In this document: positions 42,659-50,528 of the stretch, piece by piece
How the letters are laid out: each line of letters opens with the position of its first letter
Position numbering within the stretch: position 1 is the first letter of the stretch
Assembly: GCA_013151775.1 (NCBI GenBank)
Contig: JAADHO010000355.1
Span: 1-55,546, forward strand
Direction: 5' to 3'
From: Deltaproteobacteria bacterium
GTDB taxonomy: Bacteria; Myxococcota_A; Polyangia; Polyangiales; Houyiibacteriaceae
DNA length: 55,546 nucleotides
Translations under genes and position numbers: made by a program
The notes under the pieces: generated by a model
What the model was told of the DNA's origin: nothing
Databases searched by the model: none
Seen by the model: only the letters and a program-made list of their open reading frames with translations

Positions 42659-44074
42659 ATGACCCACAACTCCCGCCTCGTCCTCGTCGCCGCGATATTC
42701 GCTGCCGCCTGCTCGGGATCCGGCCCGTCCACGGAGGACTCCGGCGTCTCTCGCGATGGCGCCATGGCCGACGCGACCACACCCACGGACGCGACCACAC
42801 CCGCGGACGCGACCTCGCCCACGGACGCAGCTCCGAGCGACGCTGGCGCCGTCCCGCCTGGCAGCATGCTGTTGCCGAGCGGGGTCACGCTGCGCATCCC
42901 CGCGGCGCCCGATGTGACGGGCGACTACGATTGCGGCGGCGCCAACGTGCTCTGCGTGCCGAGCGAGTTCGCCAGCCCACAGCTCGCGGCCGACGCAGCG
43001 ACGGCGGGCGACACGGTGCTGGTGAGCGCCGGGAGCTATCAGGGCTTCGTGGTCACGAAGACGGGCACGGCGGAGAGCCCGATCCGCTTCATCGCGCGCC
43101 CCGGCGTCGTGATCGACAGCTTCCCCGCGTCTGGCCACGGCATCGTGCTGCGCTCCGACTTCGAGCGCGACTTCTACGTCGACTACATCCAGATCGTGGG
43201 CTTCACGATTCAGGCCCCACCGGCTCGCTGCATCTACCTGACCAAGGCCATCGCCTCACGCCCCTCCGTGGGTCAGTTGATCGCGCAGAACACCTGCGTC
43301 GACGCTGGCACCGAGGGCTTCGTGCTCTCGCAGATGAGCCGCTCGGTGGTCGAGGACAACGTGATCCTGAACGCTGGCAACGGCAGCTCCATCGACGCCC
43401 GCGACCACGGCATCTACCTCTCCAACGGCGGCGTGGGTGACTCGCTGATCCGCCGCAACGTGATCATGGGCTCGAGCACCAACGGCATCCACTTCAACGG
43501 GGATCGCTTCGTCGACACGGGCGGCACGGACGGTGTCATCAGCGGCCTCGTGCTCGACGGGAACATCATCATCGGCAACGGGCAGAACGGCTTCAACATG
43601 GACGGAGTGCAGCAGTCGCTGTTCATCAACAACGTCTTCTATGCCAACTCCCGCCACGCCATCCGCGGCTACGCCATCGACGGCGCCGAAGGTCCGCGCG
43701 ACATCGTCGTCATCAACAACACCTTCATCGAGAACAACTCGGGCGTGAAGCTCTCGGACAGCCTCGGTGGTCACGTGGTGTTCAACAACCTCTTCGTCGA
43801 CATGCGCGACGAGGCCATCGTGGTGCCGTCGTCCGATCTCACCGAAGGCGCGAACGTGATCAGCACGTCCCTCGCGCTCGGATCGTTGCCCGCGGATCTC
43901 GAGCACGCCACACCCGCGCAGATCGCCGCCTTCGACTTCGCCGTCACGGCAGCCGGAAGAGCGGAGCTGGTGAACATGGGCCGGGCGATGATGGCCGGTG
44001 AGCGCGCGCCCACACATGACCTCTCGGGCGCGCCTCGCACAGGCCGACCCGACGTCGGCGCCGTAGAGTATTGA
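42659..44074 (+). CDS. Parallel beta-helix lipoprotein
   Basis: 471 residues from ATG 42659, preceded by a GGAGAG site. Lipobox FAAAC, a linker with ATTPTDATTPADATSPTDA repeats, then a right-handed beta-helix of the NosD/pectate-lyase type: DAATAGDTVLVSAGSYQGF, GIYLSNGGVGDSLI, NIIIGNGQNGFNMDGV, VINNTFIENNSGVKLSD, VVFNNLFVD. End GRPDVGAVEY is characteristic of this family. Likely binds or processes polysaccharide at the surface. Its last 54 bases are duplicated at 45509-45562, beyond the next gene. Confidence 0.85.
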   Translation: MTHNSRLVLVAAIFAAACSGSGPSTEDSGVSRDGAMADATTPTDATTPADATSPTDAAPSDAGAVPPGSMLLPSGVTLRIPAAPDVTGDYDCGGANVLCVPSEFASPQLAADAATAGDTVLVSAGSYQGFVVTKTGTAESPIRFIARPGVVIDSFPASGHGIVLRSDFERDFYVDYIQIVGFTIQAPPARCIYLTKAIASRPSVGQLIAQNTCVDAGTEGFVLSQMSRSVVEDNVILNAGNGSSIDARDHGIYLSNGGVGDSLIRRNVIMGSSTNGIHFNGDRFVDTGGTDGVISGLVLDGNIIIGNGQNGFNMDGVQQSLFINNVFYANSRHAIRGYAIDGAEGPRDIVVINNTFIENNSGVKLSDSLGGHVVFNNLFVDMRDEAIVVPSSDLTEGANVISTSLALGSLPADLEHATPAQIAAFDFAVTAAGRAELVNMGRAMMAGERAPTHDLSGAPRTGRPDVGAVEY

Positions 44075-44102
44075 GGCGACTCAGTCCGCGTCGAAGCAGA
44101 TC
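44021..44102. repeat. Direct repeat d, left copy, 82 bp
   Basis: 77 of 82 bases match 45509-45590 in the same orientation. It holds the functional 3' end of the beta-helix gene (VGAVEY and stop) and, on the minus strand, an orphan copy (ICFDAD and stop) of the 3' end of the convergent gene at 45569-46495. Confidence 0.93.
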
Positions 44103-44606
44103 CCAATATCATTCGCTTGCGTTGGATGCCCATAGTAGGGGCTGGTGCCCCCGGTAGAGCATGATCCTCCCCGTCCGTGGCGCGCGGGACTCGTCCCGCG
44201 CAGCGTGCGTCCTGCTCGTATCCGTCCCCAACGGGCTCAGGCACGCCCAAGGGCGTCCCGCCACGGGAGACCATGATCCTCCCCGTCCCTGGCGCGCGGG
44301 ACTTGTCCTGCGCAGGGGTAGAGGATGATCAGCGCCCTCATTCGCTTGCATTGGATGGATAATACGAGGTATGTCTCAATGAGACCACTTCAGAGCGGGA
44401 GAATCCACATGTTCAGTCGCACACCGTCCACCTCCGCGGAGTTCGCGCCCGCTAACTAGCTGGCGGTCCTTCACCTACGTGATGTTGGTCTTGCTGTCAT
44501 CGCTGCCCTTGTTGGCCGCAGATTGCAACCCACCGCTCGCCGCGCTCTTGGGCTACGGCGTCTCGCCGCTCCGGCGTGTCAACGGCTCGTGCCCGGGCAT
44601 CACGCC
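44103..44606. other. Gene-free stretch with short direct repeats
   Basis: No convincing gene. A 19-bp element (CATTCGCTTGCRTTGGATG) occurs at 44110-44128 and 44339-44357. A 44-bp element occurs at 44160-44203 and 44272-44315 (41 of 44 identical); each contains a hairpin GCGCGGGAC/GTCCCGCGC (perfect in the first, one mismatch in the second). The order is A-B-B-A, all direct. The rest, from about 44,360 to 44,600, is plain sequence with one 15-codon open frame that has no support. Confidence 0.8.
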
Positions 44607-45494
44607 ATGACGCGTGGGGCGCTGGTGCTGCTGGCTTCCTTCGCGCTATGCGCAGGCTGTTACGCCAAGCACGGACCGAGGCGCGACACCGGCGCCAACG
44701 ACAGCGGCCTGGACGCCAGCGTGGACGCGCGCGTCGACGCTGGCGATCCCGCCTGCCCGTGGCTGGGTCCGTATCGTCCCTGCGGCGATGGCTGTGCACA
44801 CGAGCCCTTTCCCTACGACAGTTGTCGATCCGAGACTGAGTTTTGCGACTTGAATCTGGATCTCTGCTTCCCTGTCGTGAACTCCGATCCTCGTGGCGAG
44901 CTCGGCTGCTTCGTGGGGTACCCCGATCCACACCCCCAGCCGCAGGTACCTCCGACCTACTGCTGGGATGGCAAGCCCTGCCTGGCTGGTCATTGCGTCG
45001 ATGACTCCATCTGTCGCATCGCGCCCGAGTTTCGCGAGGGTATGCAGTGCGTCTACTCGGACGGCACGCTCTACGAGAACGGCCCGCCCTATCCCGACTC
45101 CTGCCCCAGCGCCGGGGACCCGCGCACGCCCTTCTGCGGCGGACCTTGCGGCGAGTGTCCCATCTTCGACTATGGGGAGAGCAGCTTGTACTTCGATCCC
45201 TGGCCTCAGAGCAGCTGCATCGGCGTGTCGGAGACGCGAGGTCTCGGCATCTGTACGTTCTACCAACCCAACGGCTGCGCTCGCGGATCGGTGGACCCCT
45301 TGGATGTCTTCGGACAATTCGAGATCTTCGGTCTCGGCCTCCCCGCCTGCCTCGTGCTGCTCGACCCCTCGAAGCCCGACGGCTTCGAGGACATCGGTAC
45401 ACCGACCATGGCAAGCTCCTGTCGTGCCTGGCTCAGCCGCTTCCCCGACGCCCCCTACGCCTGCCTCGACCGAGACTGGAACCCGATCCCGTGA
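44607..45494 (+). CDS. Cys-rich lipoprotein (cargo between 82-bp direct repeats)
   Basis: 295 residues. Lipobox FALCAGC, short Asp-Ala linker (NDSGLDASVDARVDAGD), then a domain with about 24 cysteines and many Pro/Tyr (CPWLGPYRPCGDGC, SCRSETEFCDLNLDLC, FCGGPCGECP). It ends in DRDWNPIP. No known enzymatic motif. Between duplicated copies of the 3' ends of both neighbours, so it was most likely inserted at their junction together with the repeat-bearing upstream region. Confidence 0.78.
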   Translation: MTRGALVLLASFALCAGCYAKHGPRRDTGANDSGLDASVDARVDAGDPACPWLGPYRPCGDGCAHEPFPYDSCRSETEFCDLNLDLCFPVVNSDPRGELGCFVGYPDPHPQPQVPPTYCWDGKPCLAGHCVDDSICRIAPEFREGMQCVYSDGTLYENGPPYPDSCPSAGDPRTPFCGGPCGECPIFDYGESSLYFDPWPQSSCIGVSETRGLGICTFYQPNGCARGSVDPLDVFGQFEIFGLGLPACLVLLDPSKPDGFEDIGTPTMASSCRAWLSRFPDAPYACLDRDWNPIP

Positions 45495-45508
45495 TCTCCC
45501 GAGCTGGC

Positions 45509-45590
45509 CTCTCGTGCGCGCCTCGCACAGGCCGACCCGATGTCGGCGCCGTGGAGTATCGAGCCGACTCAGTCCGCGTCGAAGCAGATC
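45509..45590. repeat. Direct repeat d, right copy, 82 bp
   Basis: Contains the functional 3' end of the minus-strand gene at 45569 and an orphan copy of the beta-helix gene's end in which the stop TGA has become CGA (RPDVGAVEYR). Confidence 0.93.
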
Positions 45591-46495
45591 TCGACGCTGG
45601 CGACGATCAGGCTGTTGGACGCTGGCCCGGCTTGGATGCGCAGCAGCACGCCGCTGTCGCCGATGACGAAGGCGCTGGTGGCGTCCGCGCCATACCACTC
45701 GTAGGGCGCGCCGTTGGAGACGAAGTTGCGCGGCGCCGCGCCGCTGCCGCTGAAGGTCATCCAGTTGAAGCTGCCGCTGGTGGTGGTGTTGTAGCTGCGC
45801 CCACGGATGGCGATGGTCACGTTGCGGATTCTGGAGAGCCCCGTCGTGCTCAGCTCCACGTCGATGAACACGCTGCCGCTGAGCTCGAGCCCGCCGTCGC
45901 CCAAGAAGGGATCGCGGAAGACCGGGCGGTAGCCGATGGAGCGGGACGCCGCCGAGACGCGCCAGCGCGACGAGTCGGGCAGGCTGTTCTCGTCGTAGCG
46001 CACGTAGGCGGTGGAGCCCGAGCCGGAGCCGAGCCAGCGGAAGCGCGCGGCGTAGCGCCCCGTGGCGCCCGAGATGCAGCGGCCCGCGGGCGGTCCTGTG
46101 TCTGCGACGCCCGAGTCGGCAACGCCCGAGTCCGCCACGCCAGAGTCCGCTGCGCCAGAGTCGAGGGCGCCAGAGTCCGCCACGCCAGAGTCCGCTGCGC
46201 CAGAGTCCGCTGCGCCAGAGTCGAGGGCGCCAGAGTCCGCTGCGCCAGAGTCGAGGGCGCCAGAGTCCGCTGCGCCAGAGTCGATGCCGCTGTCATCTGC
46301 GCCCGAATCCAGCGCAGCTCCGTCGATCGAGCCCGCGTCTGCGCCGCCCGCGTCCATCGACGCGTCCAGCGTGTCGGAGTCGAAGGCGCCGCCATCGTCG
46401 AGCGTCGCAGCGTCCGCGCGTCCGCCTCGGCGCGAGCCGCTATCCGCGCAGCCTGTCGCCCCGCAGGCGATCACCAGAGCCAAGACGAGTCTCAT
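45569..46495 (-). CDS. Lipoprotein with a long Ala-Asp-Ser-Gly repeat linker
   Basis: 308 residues from ATG 46495, 6 nt after TATCTT. Lipobox ACGATGC, then about 100 residues of low complexity dominated by ADSG[A/V] and LDSGA pentapeptides, then a compact beta-rich C-terminal domain of about 170 residues (YAARFRWLGSGSGSTAYVRYDE, VFIDVELSTTGLSRIRNVTIAI, PYEWYGADATSAFVIGDSG) ending VEICFDAD. The C-terminal part looks like a beta-sandwich; function unknown. Ten near-identical 15-bp DNA repeats encode the linker. The linker would hold the domain away from the membrane. Confidence 0.78.
   Translation of the reverse strand: MRLVLALVIACGATGCADSGSRRGGRADAATLDDGGAFDSDTLDASMDAGGADAGSIDGAALDSGADDSGIDSGAADSGALDSGAADSGALDSGAADSGAADSGVADSGALDSGAADSGVADSGVADSGVADTGPPAGRCISGATGRYAARFRWLGSGSGSTAYVRYDENSLPDSSRWRVSAASRSIGYRPVFRDPFLGDGGLELSGSVFIDVELSTTGLSRIRNVTIAIRGRSYNTTTSGSFNWMTFSGSGAAPRNFVSNGAPYEWYGADATSAFVIGDSGVLLRIQAGPASNSLIVASVEICFDAD
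46141..46290. repeat. Ten tandem 15-bp coding repeats
   Basis: Units of the form CAGAGTCCGCTGCGC or CAGAGTCGAGGGCGC repeat with an exact 15-bp period, coding for the ADSGA/LDSGA linker on the minus strand. Length variation by slippage would change the linker in steps of five residues without a frameshift. Confidence 0.9.
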
Positions 46496-46501
46496 GTTCG
46501 G

Positions 46502-46507
46502 AAGATA
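46502..46507 (-). promoter_or_regulatory. -10 box TATCTT of the repeat-linker lipoprotein gene
   Basis: TATCTT on the minus strand ends 6 nt before the ATG at 46495. Confidence 0.45.
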
Positions 46508-46566
46508 CCACGCGGGCCGTGGAGACCTTCCTCGCGGCGCGCCTGACCTGCGGGCCCGGGACGCGC

Positions 46567-46572
46567 TATGTT
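46567..46572 (+). promoter_or_regulatory. -10 box TATGTT of the radical SAM gene
   Basis: TATGTT ends 7 nt before the ATG at 46580 (MDYVGN) and favours it over the earlier in-frame ATG, which lies inside the box itself. Confidence 0.45.
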
Positions 46573-46579
46573 GCCGGCG

Positions 46580-47455
46580 ATGGACTACGTCGGGAACATC
46601 TATCGTCCGCCGAGCGAGGCGCACAGCCTGCTCTTGCAGGTCACCGTCGGCTGCTCGCACAACGCCTGCACCTACTGCCAGATGTACAAGGGCGAGCGCT
46701 TCAAGACCAAGGCGTGGGAGGTCGTCGAGGCCGACATCGAGGAGGCGCGGCGCATGGGTCCGCGCTTCGATCGCGTCTTCCTCTGCGACGGAGACTCCCT
46801 CGTGCTCTCGCAGCGCAAGCTCGAGCAGATCTTACTGCGGGTTCGCGAGCGTCTGCCGTGGGTGACGCGCGTGGGCACCTACGGCGACACGCGCAGCGTG
46901 CTGCGCAAGAGCGTCGAGCAGCTGACGCGCCTGCGCGAGTTGGGCCTCGGCATCGTGTATCACGGCGTCGAGAGCGGTGACGCCGAGACGCTGCGACGCG
47001 TCGACAAGGGCGGCACCGTGGAGGAGTGCGTGGAGACCGCCGAGCGTCTGCGCGCCGCGGGCATCACCCACTCGGTGATGGTGCTGCTCGGCATCGCGGG
47101 CGCAGAGCGCAGCGACGAGCACGCCTCCGCGACGGCGGCGCTCCTGACTCGTATGCAGCCCGGATTCGCGGGCGCGCTGACCACCACCGTCGTGCCGGGG
47201 ACGCCCTTGGCCGAGCAGCAGGCACGCGGCGAGTTTCGGCTCCCCGACAAGCTCGGGCTCCTGCGCGAGCTGCGCACCATCGTCGCCGAGAGTGAGCTCC
47301 GGGCCACGCGCTTCAGCGCCAACCACGCCAGCAATTACCTGCCCATTCGTGCCAGTCTCCCGCGTGACAAGCAGGCCGTGCTCGCCCTGCTCGACGAGGT
47401 GCTCGAGAGCGGCGACGAGTCGCGCCTGAAGCCGGAGCACCTGCGCGCGCTGTGA
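46580..47455 (+). CDS. Radical SAM protein
   Basis: 291 residues. Cluster motif GCSHNACTYCQMYKG places C25, C30 and C33 as Cx4Cx2C, a variant of Cx3Cx2C found in a group of uncharacterised radical SAM proteins with the same SHN-x-C-T-x-C-x-MYK pattern. The barrel is supported by FLCDGDSLVLS (GGE-like region), RVGTYGD, LGIVYHGVESGD and SVMVLLGIAG. It should cleave SAM reductively through a [4Fe-4S] cluster; product unknown. No second cluster domain is seen. Confidence 0.88.
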   Translation: MDYVGNIYRPPSEAHSLLLQVTVGCSHNACTYCQMYKGERFKTKAWEVVEADIEEARRMGPRFDRVFLCDGDSLVLSQRKLEQILLRVRERLPWVTRVGTYGDTRSVLRKSVEQLTRLRELGLGIVYHGVESGDAETLRRVDKGGTVEECVETAERLRAAGITHSVMVLLGIAGAERSDEHASATAALLTRMQPGFAGALTTTVVPGTPLAEQQARGEFRLPDKLGLLRELRTIVAESELRATRFSANHASNYLPIRASLPRDKQAVLALLDEVLESGDESRLKPEHLRAL

Positions 47456-47535
47456 GCCGCGAGCCCGAGTCGGGCGCCAGGGATGACCGCGGGGCAAGCT
47501 TCCGCTATCGTTGCCGCGACCAACAAGGAGTCTCC

Positions 47536-48627
47536 ATGCTTCGTGCTTCGTGTATTTCCGCTGCGCTCTCCGCGCTCCTTCTGATCACCGCTTGCTCCAA
47601 GAGCTCGACCGCAACACCTCCTCTAGATCAGGTGCCGGCGCGCTTCGCCAACGACATCTGCGATCGCTTCGAGAGCTGTGTGGGGCCGTTAGTGGACCTC
47701 TTCTTGTCGGGCGCGGACTGCCGCCAGACCTTCACCCAGAGCGCCGAAGACAACCTCCTGCCGCTGTGGCAGGCGGCCGTGACGGACGGCAGCTTGATCT
47801 ACGATGGTGCCCAACTCGACGCGTGCCTCACGGCGCTGACGGGCTCGAGCTGCGGTTCGCTGAACCAGCGCGACCTCGCGCCCTGCGACCAAGTCTTCCA
47901 GGGCCAGATCCCCGTGGGCGGGAGCTGCAACGTCGAGGCCCAATGCCAGGGTGCGCGCTACTGCGACTCCTCTAGCACCTGCCCCGGCACATGCACCGAC
48001 CGCAAGGACGAAGGCGCCGCCTGCACCGACGACGCGGAGTGCATCAGCGGCCTCACCTGCGATGGCGATCCGGGCACCTGTCAGCGCCCTCGGAACGCGG
48101 GAGAGAGCTGTGGTGGCGGCAGCCTGCCGGGCTGCGGGCTGCCGACGGTCTGCATGGGTGACGACGCCGAGGCGGGCACACCCGGCACCTGCCGCTCGCT
48201 CTCCGATGCGCTCACGGCCGCCGTGGGTGAGTCCTGCGATCCGGGCGCCGGCACCCTTTGCGTCGAAGGCGCGTCCTGCGCCTTGGTCTCCTACGACCCC
48301 GCGACCATGGACCTGACCTGGACCTGCGTCGCGGCCTACGCCGCCGGCGCAGACTGCAGCCTCGCGGTGCCAGACGCTTGCCCCAGCGGTCAGGTCTGCA
48401 GCGCCAACCCGGCCGGCGGCACCTTCAGCGGCAGCTGCACGCCGCTGCCCACGGCTAGCGAAGCCTGCCGCACGGGTAGCGGGGGGCCACAATGCGCTCC
48501 GGGCCTGGTGTGTGACGGTGGCAGCTGCGCCGTGATCGGGCGGCTCGGCGAAGGCTGCGTGACCGACAAGGGCTGCGCGAGCGGGAAGTGCACCGGAAAC
48601 CTCTGCGTCGCCCCGGTTTGCGGCTGA
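47536..48627 (+). CDS. Cys-rich lipoprotein (Dickkopf-like cysteine pattern)
   Basis: 363 residues; ATG 47536 with AAGGAG (47525-47530) 5 nt upstream. Lipobox LLITAC. N-terminal helical segment with FANDICDRFESC, DCRQTF and a SLNQRDLAPCDQVF end, then about 30 cysteines in repeats such as VGGSCNVEAQCQGARYCDSS, EGAACTDDAECISGLTCDGDPGTC and GEGCVTDKGCASGKC. This arrangement is common in surface lipoproteins of myxobacteria; no function is assigned. A TATCGT hexamer at about 47508 could be its -10, which would leave a leader that carries the ribosome site. Confidence 0.82.
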   Translation: MLRASCISAALSALLLITACSKSSTATPPLDQVPARFANDICDRFESCVGPLVDLFLSGADCRQTFTQSAEDNLLPLWQAAVTDGSLIYDGAQLDACLTALTGSSCGSLNQRDLAPCDQVFQGQIPVGGSCNVEAQCQGARYCDSSSTCPGTCTDRKDEGAACTDDAECISGLTCDGDPGTCQRPRNAGESCGGGSLPGCGLPTVCMGDDAEAGTPGTCRSLSDALTAAVGESCDPGAGTLCVEGASCALVSYDPATMDLTWTCVAAYAAGADCSLAVPDACPSGQVCSANPAGGTFSGSCTPLPTASEACRTGSGGPQCAPGLVCDGGSCAVIGRLGEGCVTDKGCASGKCTGNLCVAPVCG

Positions 48628-49853
48628 TCTCCCGCGCGTGGATAGCAGCGACCCTCTGGGCGCTGCTGTTCACCTTCGGCTGCGGTGGTGGCGCGCGCGT
48701 CTCGGACGCGGGCGGGGCGCTCGACGCTGGCGTGGACGCGCCCCGCGACGCCACCGGCGAGGCCTCGCAGGACGCCGCTCCAGAAGACGCAGGGACATCC
48801 CTCGACGCCGCGATCGACGCCGCGATCGACGCAGATGCAAGCCTAGACGCCGGAGCGCCGCCAGCGCCTGCGCTGCTCGCGTTGAACCTGCGCTGCCTCG
48901 ATCAGACCGACACTCCCTACGCGAACGTCGCTGAGCGCATGCGCGCCATCGCCGAGTTGGCGCTGCGTGAGAACGTCGCCGCCATGCTGCTCGAGGAGGT
49001 CTGCGACGACGGTACGACGAGCGCACTCGAGCTGCTCACCTCCGAGCTCTCGACGCGGAGCGGGCAGGCGTGGAGCGCCGACGAGAGCTTCGCCCACATC
49101 GGCTGGGAGGGCACGCCGCGTGAGGCGCGCGAGAGCATCGCTGTGCTGTCGCGCACGACCCGCGGCTCCGTGCGCAGCGTCGAATTTCGCGCCCAAGGCG
49201 GTCTGAGACGCGTGGGCTTGCTGGCCACCCTCGGTCCGCCCTTCGAGGGGCTGCGCGTGATGACCGTGCACTTCGACTTTCGCGACGCGGACGTGCGCAT
49301 CGGCCAGGCGCGGGAGTCCGCCGTGGCGGCCCTGGCCAGCTATGGCGCGGCGGGCGCGCTGATCGGAGGCGATCTCAACGCGCGTGTCGGCAGCCCGCCC
49401 GTGCTCGCGCTGGAGTCCATGGGCTTCGTCAATCGAGGTGACGCGCTGCCCGCTTCGCGCATCGACCACGTCCTGCTGCATCGCGGCGCGGCCTTTCGCG
49501 CCTTCGACGAGCGTCTGGTCTTCGACTCCCGAGCCACTCGCGTGTCGGACCATCCTGGGATCCTGATTCGCCTCGAAGCTCAGGCCGCACCGACGCTCTC
49601 CTGGACGCGCGTGGTCGCGCACGTCGACCCGGGCGCTGGACGTCATCTCGCCCTGCGTGGCGACACTTCGCCTCTCGACTGGATGCGCGGCTGGCCCATG
49701 TTTCCCGTGGACGCCTCCAGCTGGATTTTCGCCACGAGCGAGGTCGCTGGCGACTTCGAGTACAAGGTCTTGCTCGACGACGCGACCTGGATGACGGGCG
49801 CCAACGCCGCGGGAGTCGCGGGCGCAGACAACGACGTCACGCCGAGCTTCTAG
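48588..49853 (+). CDS. Lipoprotein with endonuclease/exonuclease/phosphatase fold
   Basis: 421 residues; start overlaps the previous gene by 40 bp because the signal peptide (lipobox LFTFGC) needs it. After an Asp/Ala linker comes an EEP-type domain: ALLALNLRCLDQ, MLLEEVCDD with the metal glutamate, VMTVHFDF, LIGGDLNARVGSP, and SDHPGILIRL with the catalytic Asp-His. The C-terminal 100 residues have strands like a starch-binding/CBM20 domain (HLALRGDTSPLDW, SSWIFATSEVAGDFEYKVLLDD). So an envelope-tethered nuclease or phosphodiesterase with a possible glycan-binding module. Inferred from motifs. Confidence 0.82.
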   Translation: MHRKPLRRPGLRLISRAWIAATLWALLFTFGCGGGARVSDAGGALDAGVDAPRDATGEASQDAAPEDAGTSLDAAIDAAIDADASLDAGAPPAPALLALNLRCLDQTDTPYANVAERMRAIAELALRENVAAMLLEEVCDDGTTSALELLTSELSTRSGQAWSADESFAHIGWEGTPREARESIAVLSRTTRGSVRSVEFRAQGGLRRVGLLATLGPPFEGLRVMTVHFDFRDADVRIGQARESAVAALASYGAAGALIGGDLNARVGSPPVLALESMGFVNRGDALPASRIDHVLLHRGAAFRAFDERLVFDSRATRVSDHPGILIRLEAQAAPTLSWTRVVAHVDPGAGRHLALRGDTSPLDWMRGWPMFPVDASSWIFATSEVAGDFEYKVLLDDATWMTGANAAGVAGADNDVTPSF

Positions 49854-49859
49854 GGCGCC

Positions 49860-50528
49860 TCAGAACGCATAGCCGACCGCTGTTCGACCCGTGGCGATCA
49901 GTCCGTCACTCACCACGCTGCCTGCGAGCTCGAAGCGCACGTAGCTCGACCCGGCGCCCACGGAAAGGGTGAAGTGGCCCCACTGCCAGGTGTAGCCCAG
50001 CATACCGCCGAGCATCACGCCTAGGCCGCGATCGGCGCCATCGTCGAGCACGAGGACCTCGAAGCGCGGACCGATCCACACCCCGGTCGGGGCGGGGCCG
50101 ATCAGGTGGAAGTCGACGCCGAGGATCAGGCCGCCGCCGGACAGGCCGTCGATGAACACGTCTGGGAGCAAGAACTCGGGGCCGACGTAGAACGAGACGC
50201 TCTCTCCGAGGGCGCGCTGATAGCGCAGGATCAGCAGACCCTGGAACGCGGCCACGGGATCGGTCGTGATCATGTTTTGGTGGACCGGAGGCGGGGCCAC
50301 ACTCACGGGCGGCGCGAAGCTCGGACGCACGACCGGGAAGCTGACGCGTTGCCTGCCGCCATAGCCCGACGGTGTGGTCGGCGTGCCTACGGGATCCGCC
50401 AATCCGTCGGCGCCGTCTCGGGACGCTTCGTCCGAATTCTGCGCTCGAGCGTGTGCCGCAGTGGACAGCAGGAGCGCGACGCTCATGGCGAGAAAAGGTC
50501 GCGGCATGACGCGGGCACGCTCGCTCAT
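49860..50528 (-). CDS. Putative outer-membrane beta-barrel protein
   Basis: 222 residues from ATG 50528, which overlaps the DUF190 stop (TGATG). Signal peptide, a Pro-rich segment, then alternating amphipathic strands (LLILRYQRALGESVSFYVGPEF, LILGVDFHLIG, LGVMLGGMLGYTWQWGHFTLSVGAG) and a C-terminal Phe after YAF, the usual sign of an outer-membrane barrel. It is the third gene after crcB and DUF190, apparently one transcript; no link to fluoride is known. Confidence 0.7.
   Translation of the reverse strand: MSERARVMPRPFLAMSVALLLSTAAHARAQNSDEASRDGADGLADPVGTPTTPSGYGGRQRVSFPVVRPSFAPPVSVAPPPVHQNMITTDPVAAFQGLLILRYQRALGESVSFYVGPEFLLPDVFIDGLSGGGLILGVDFHLIGPAPTGVWIGPRFEVLVLDDGADRGLGVMLGGMLGYTWQWGHFTLSVGAGSSYVRFELAGSVVSDGLIATGRTAVGYAF

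Noticed and set aside
44413-44460. Fifteen-codon open frame starting with ATG
   Set aside because: No ribosome site, no conservation evidence and too short; treated as chance.
22221-45590. An integrase, transposase or RAYT that could drive the repeats and insertions
   Set aside because: No protein in the window has the motifs of tyrosine or serine recombinases, DDE transposases or Y1 transposases.
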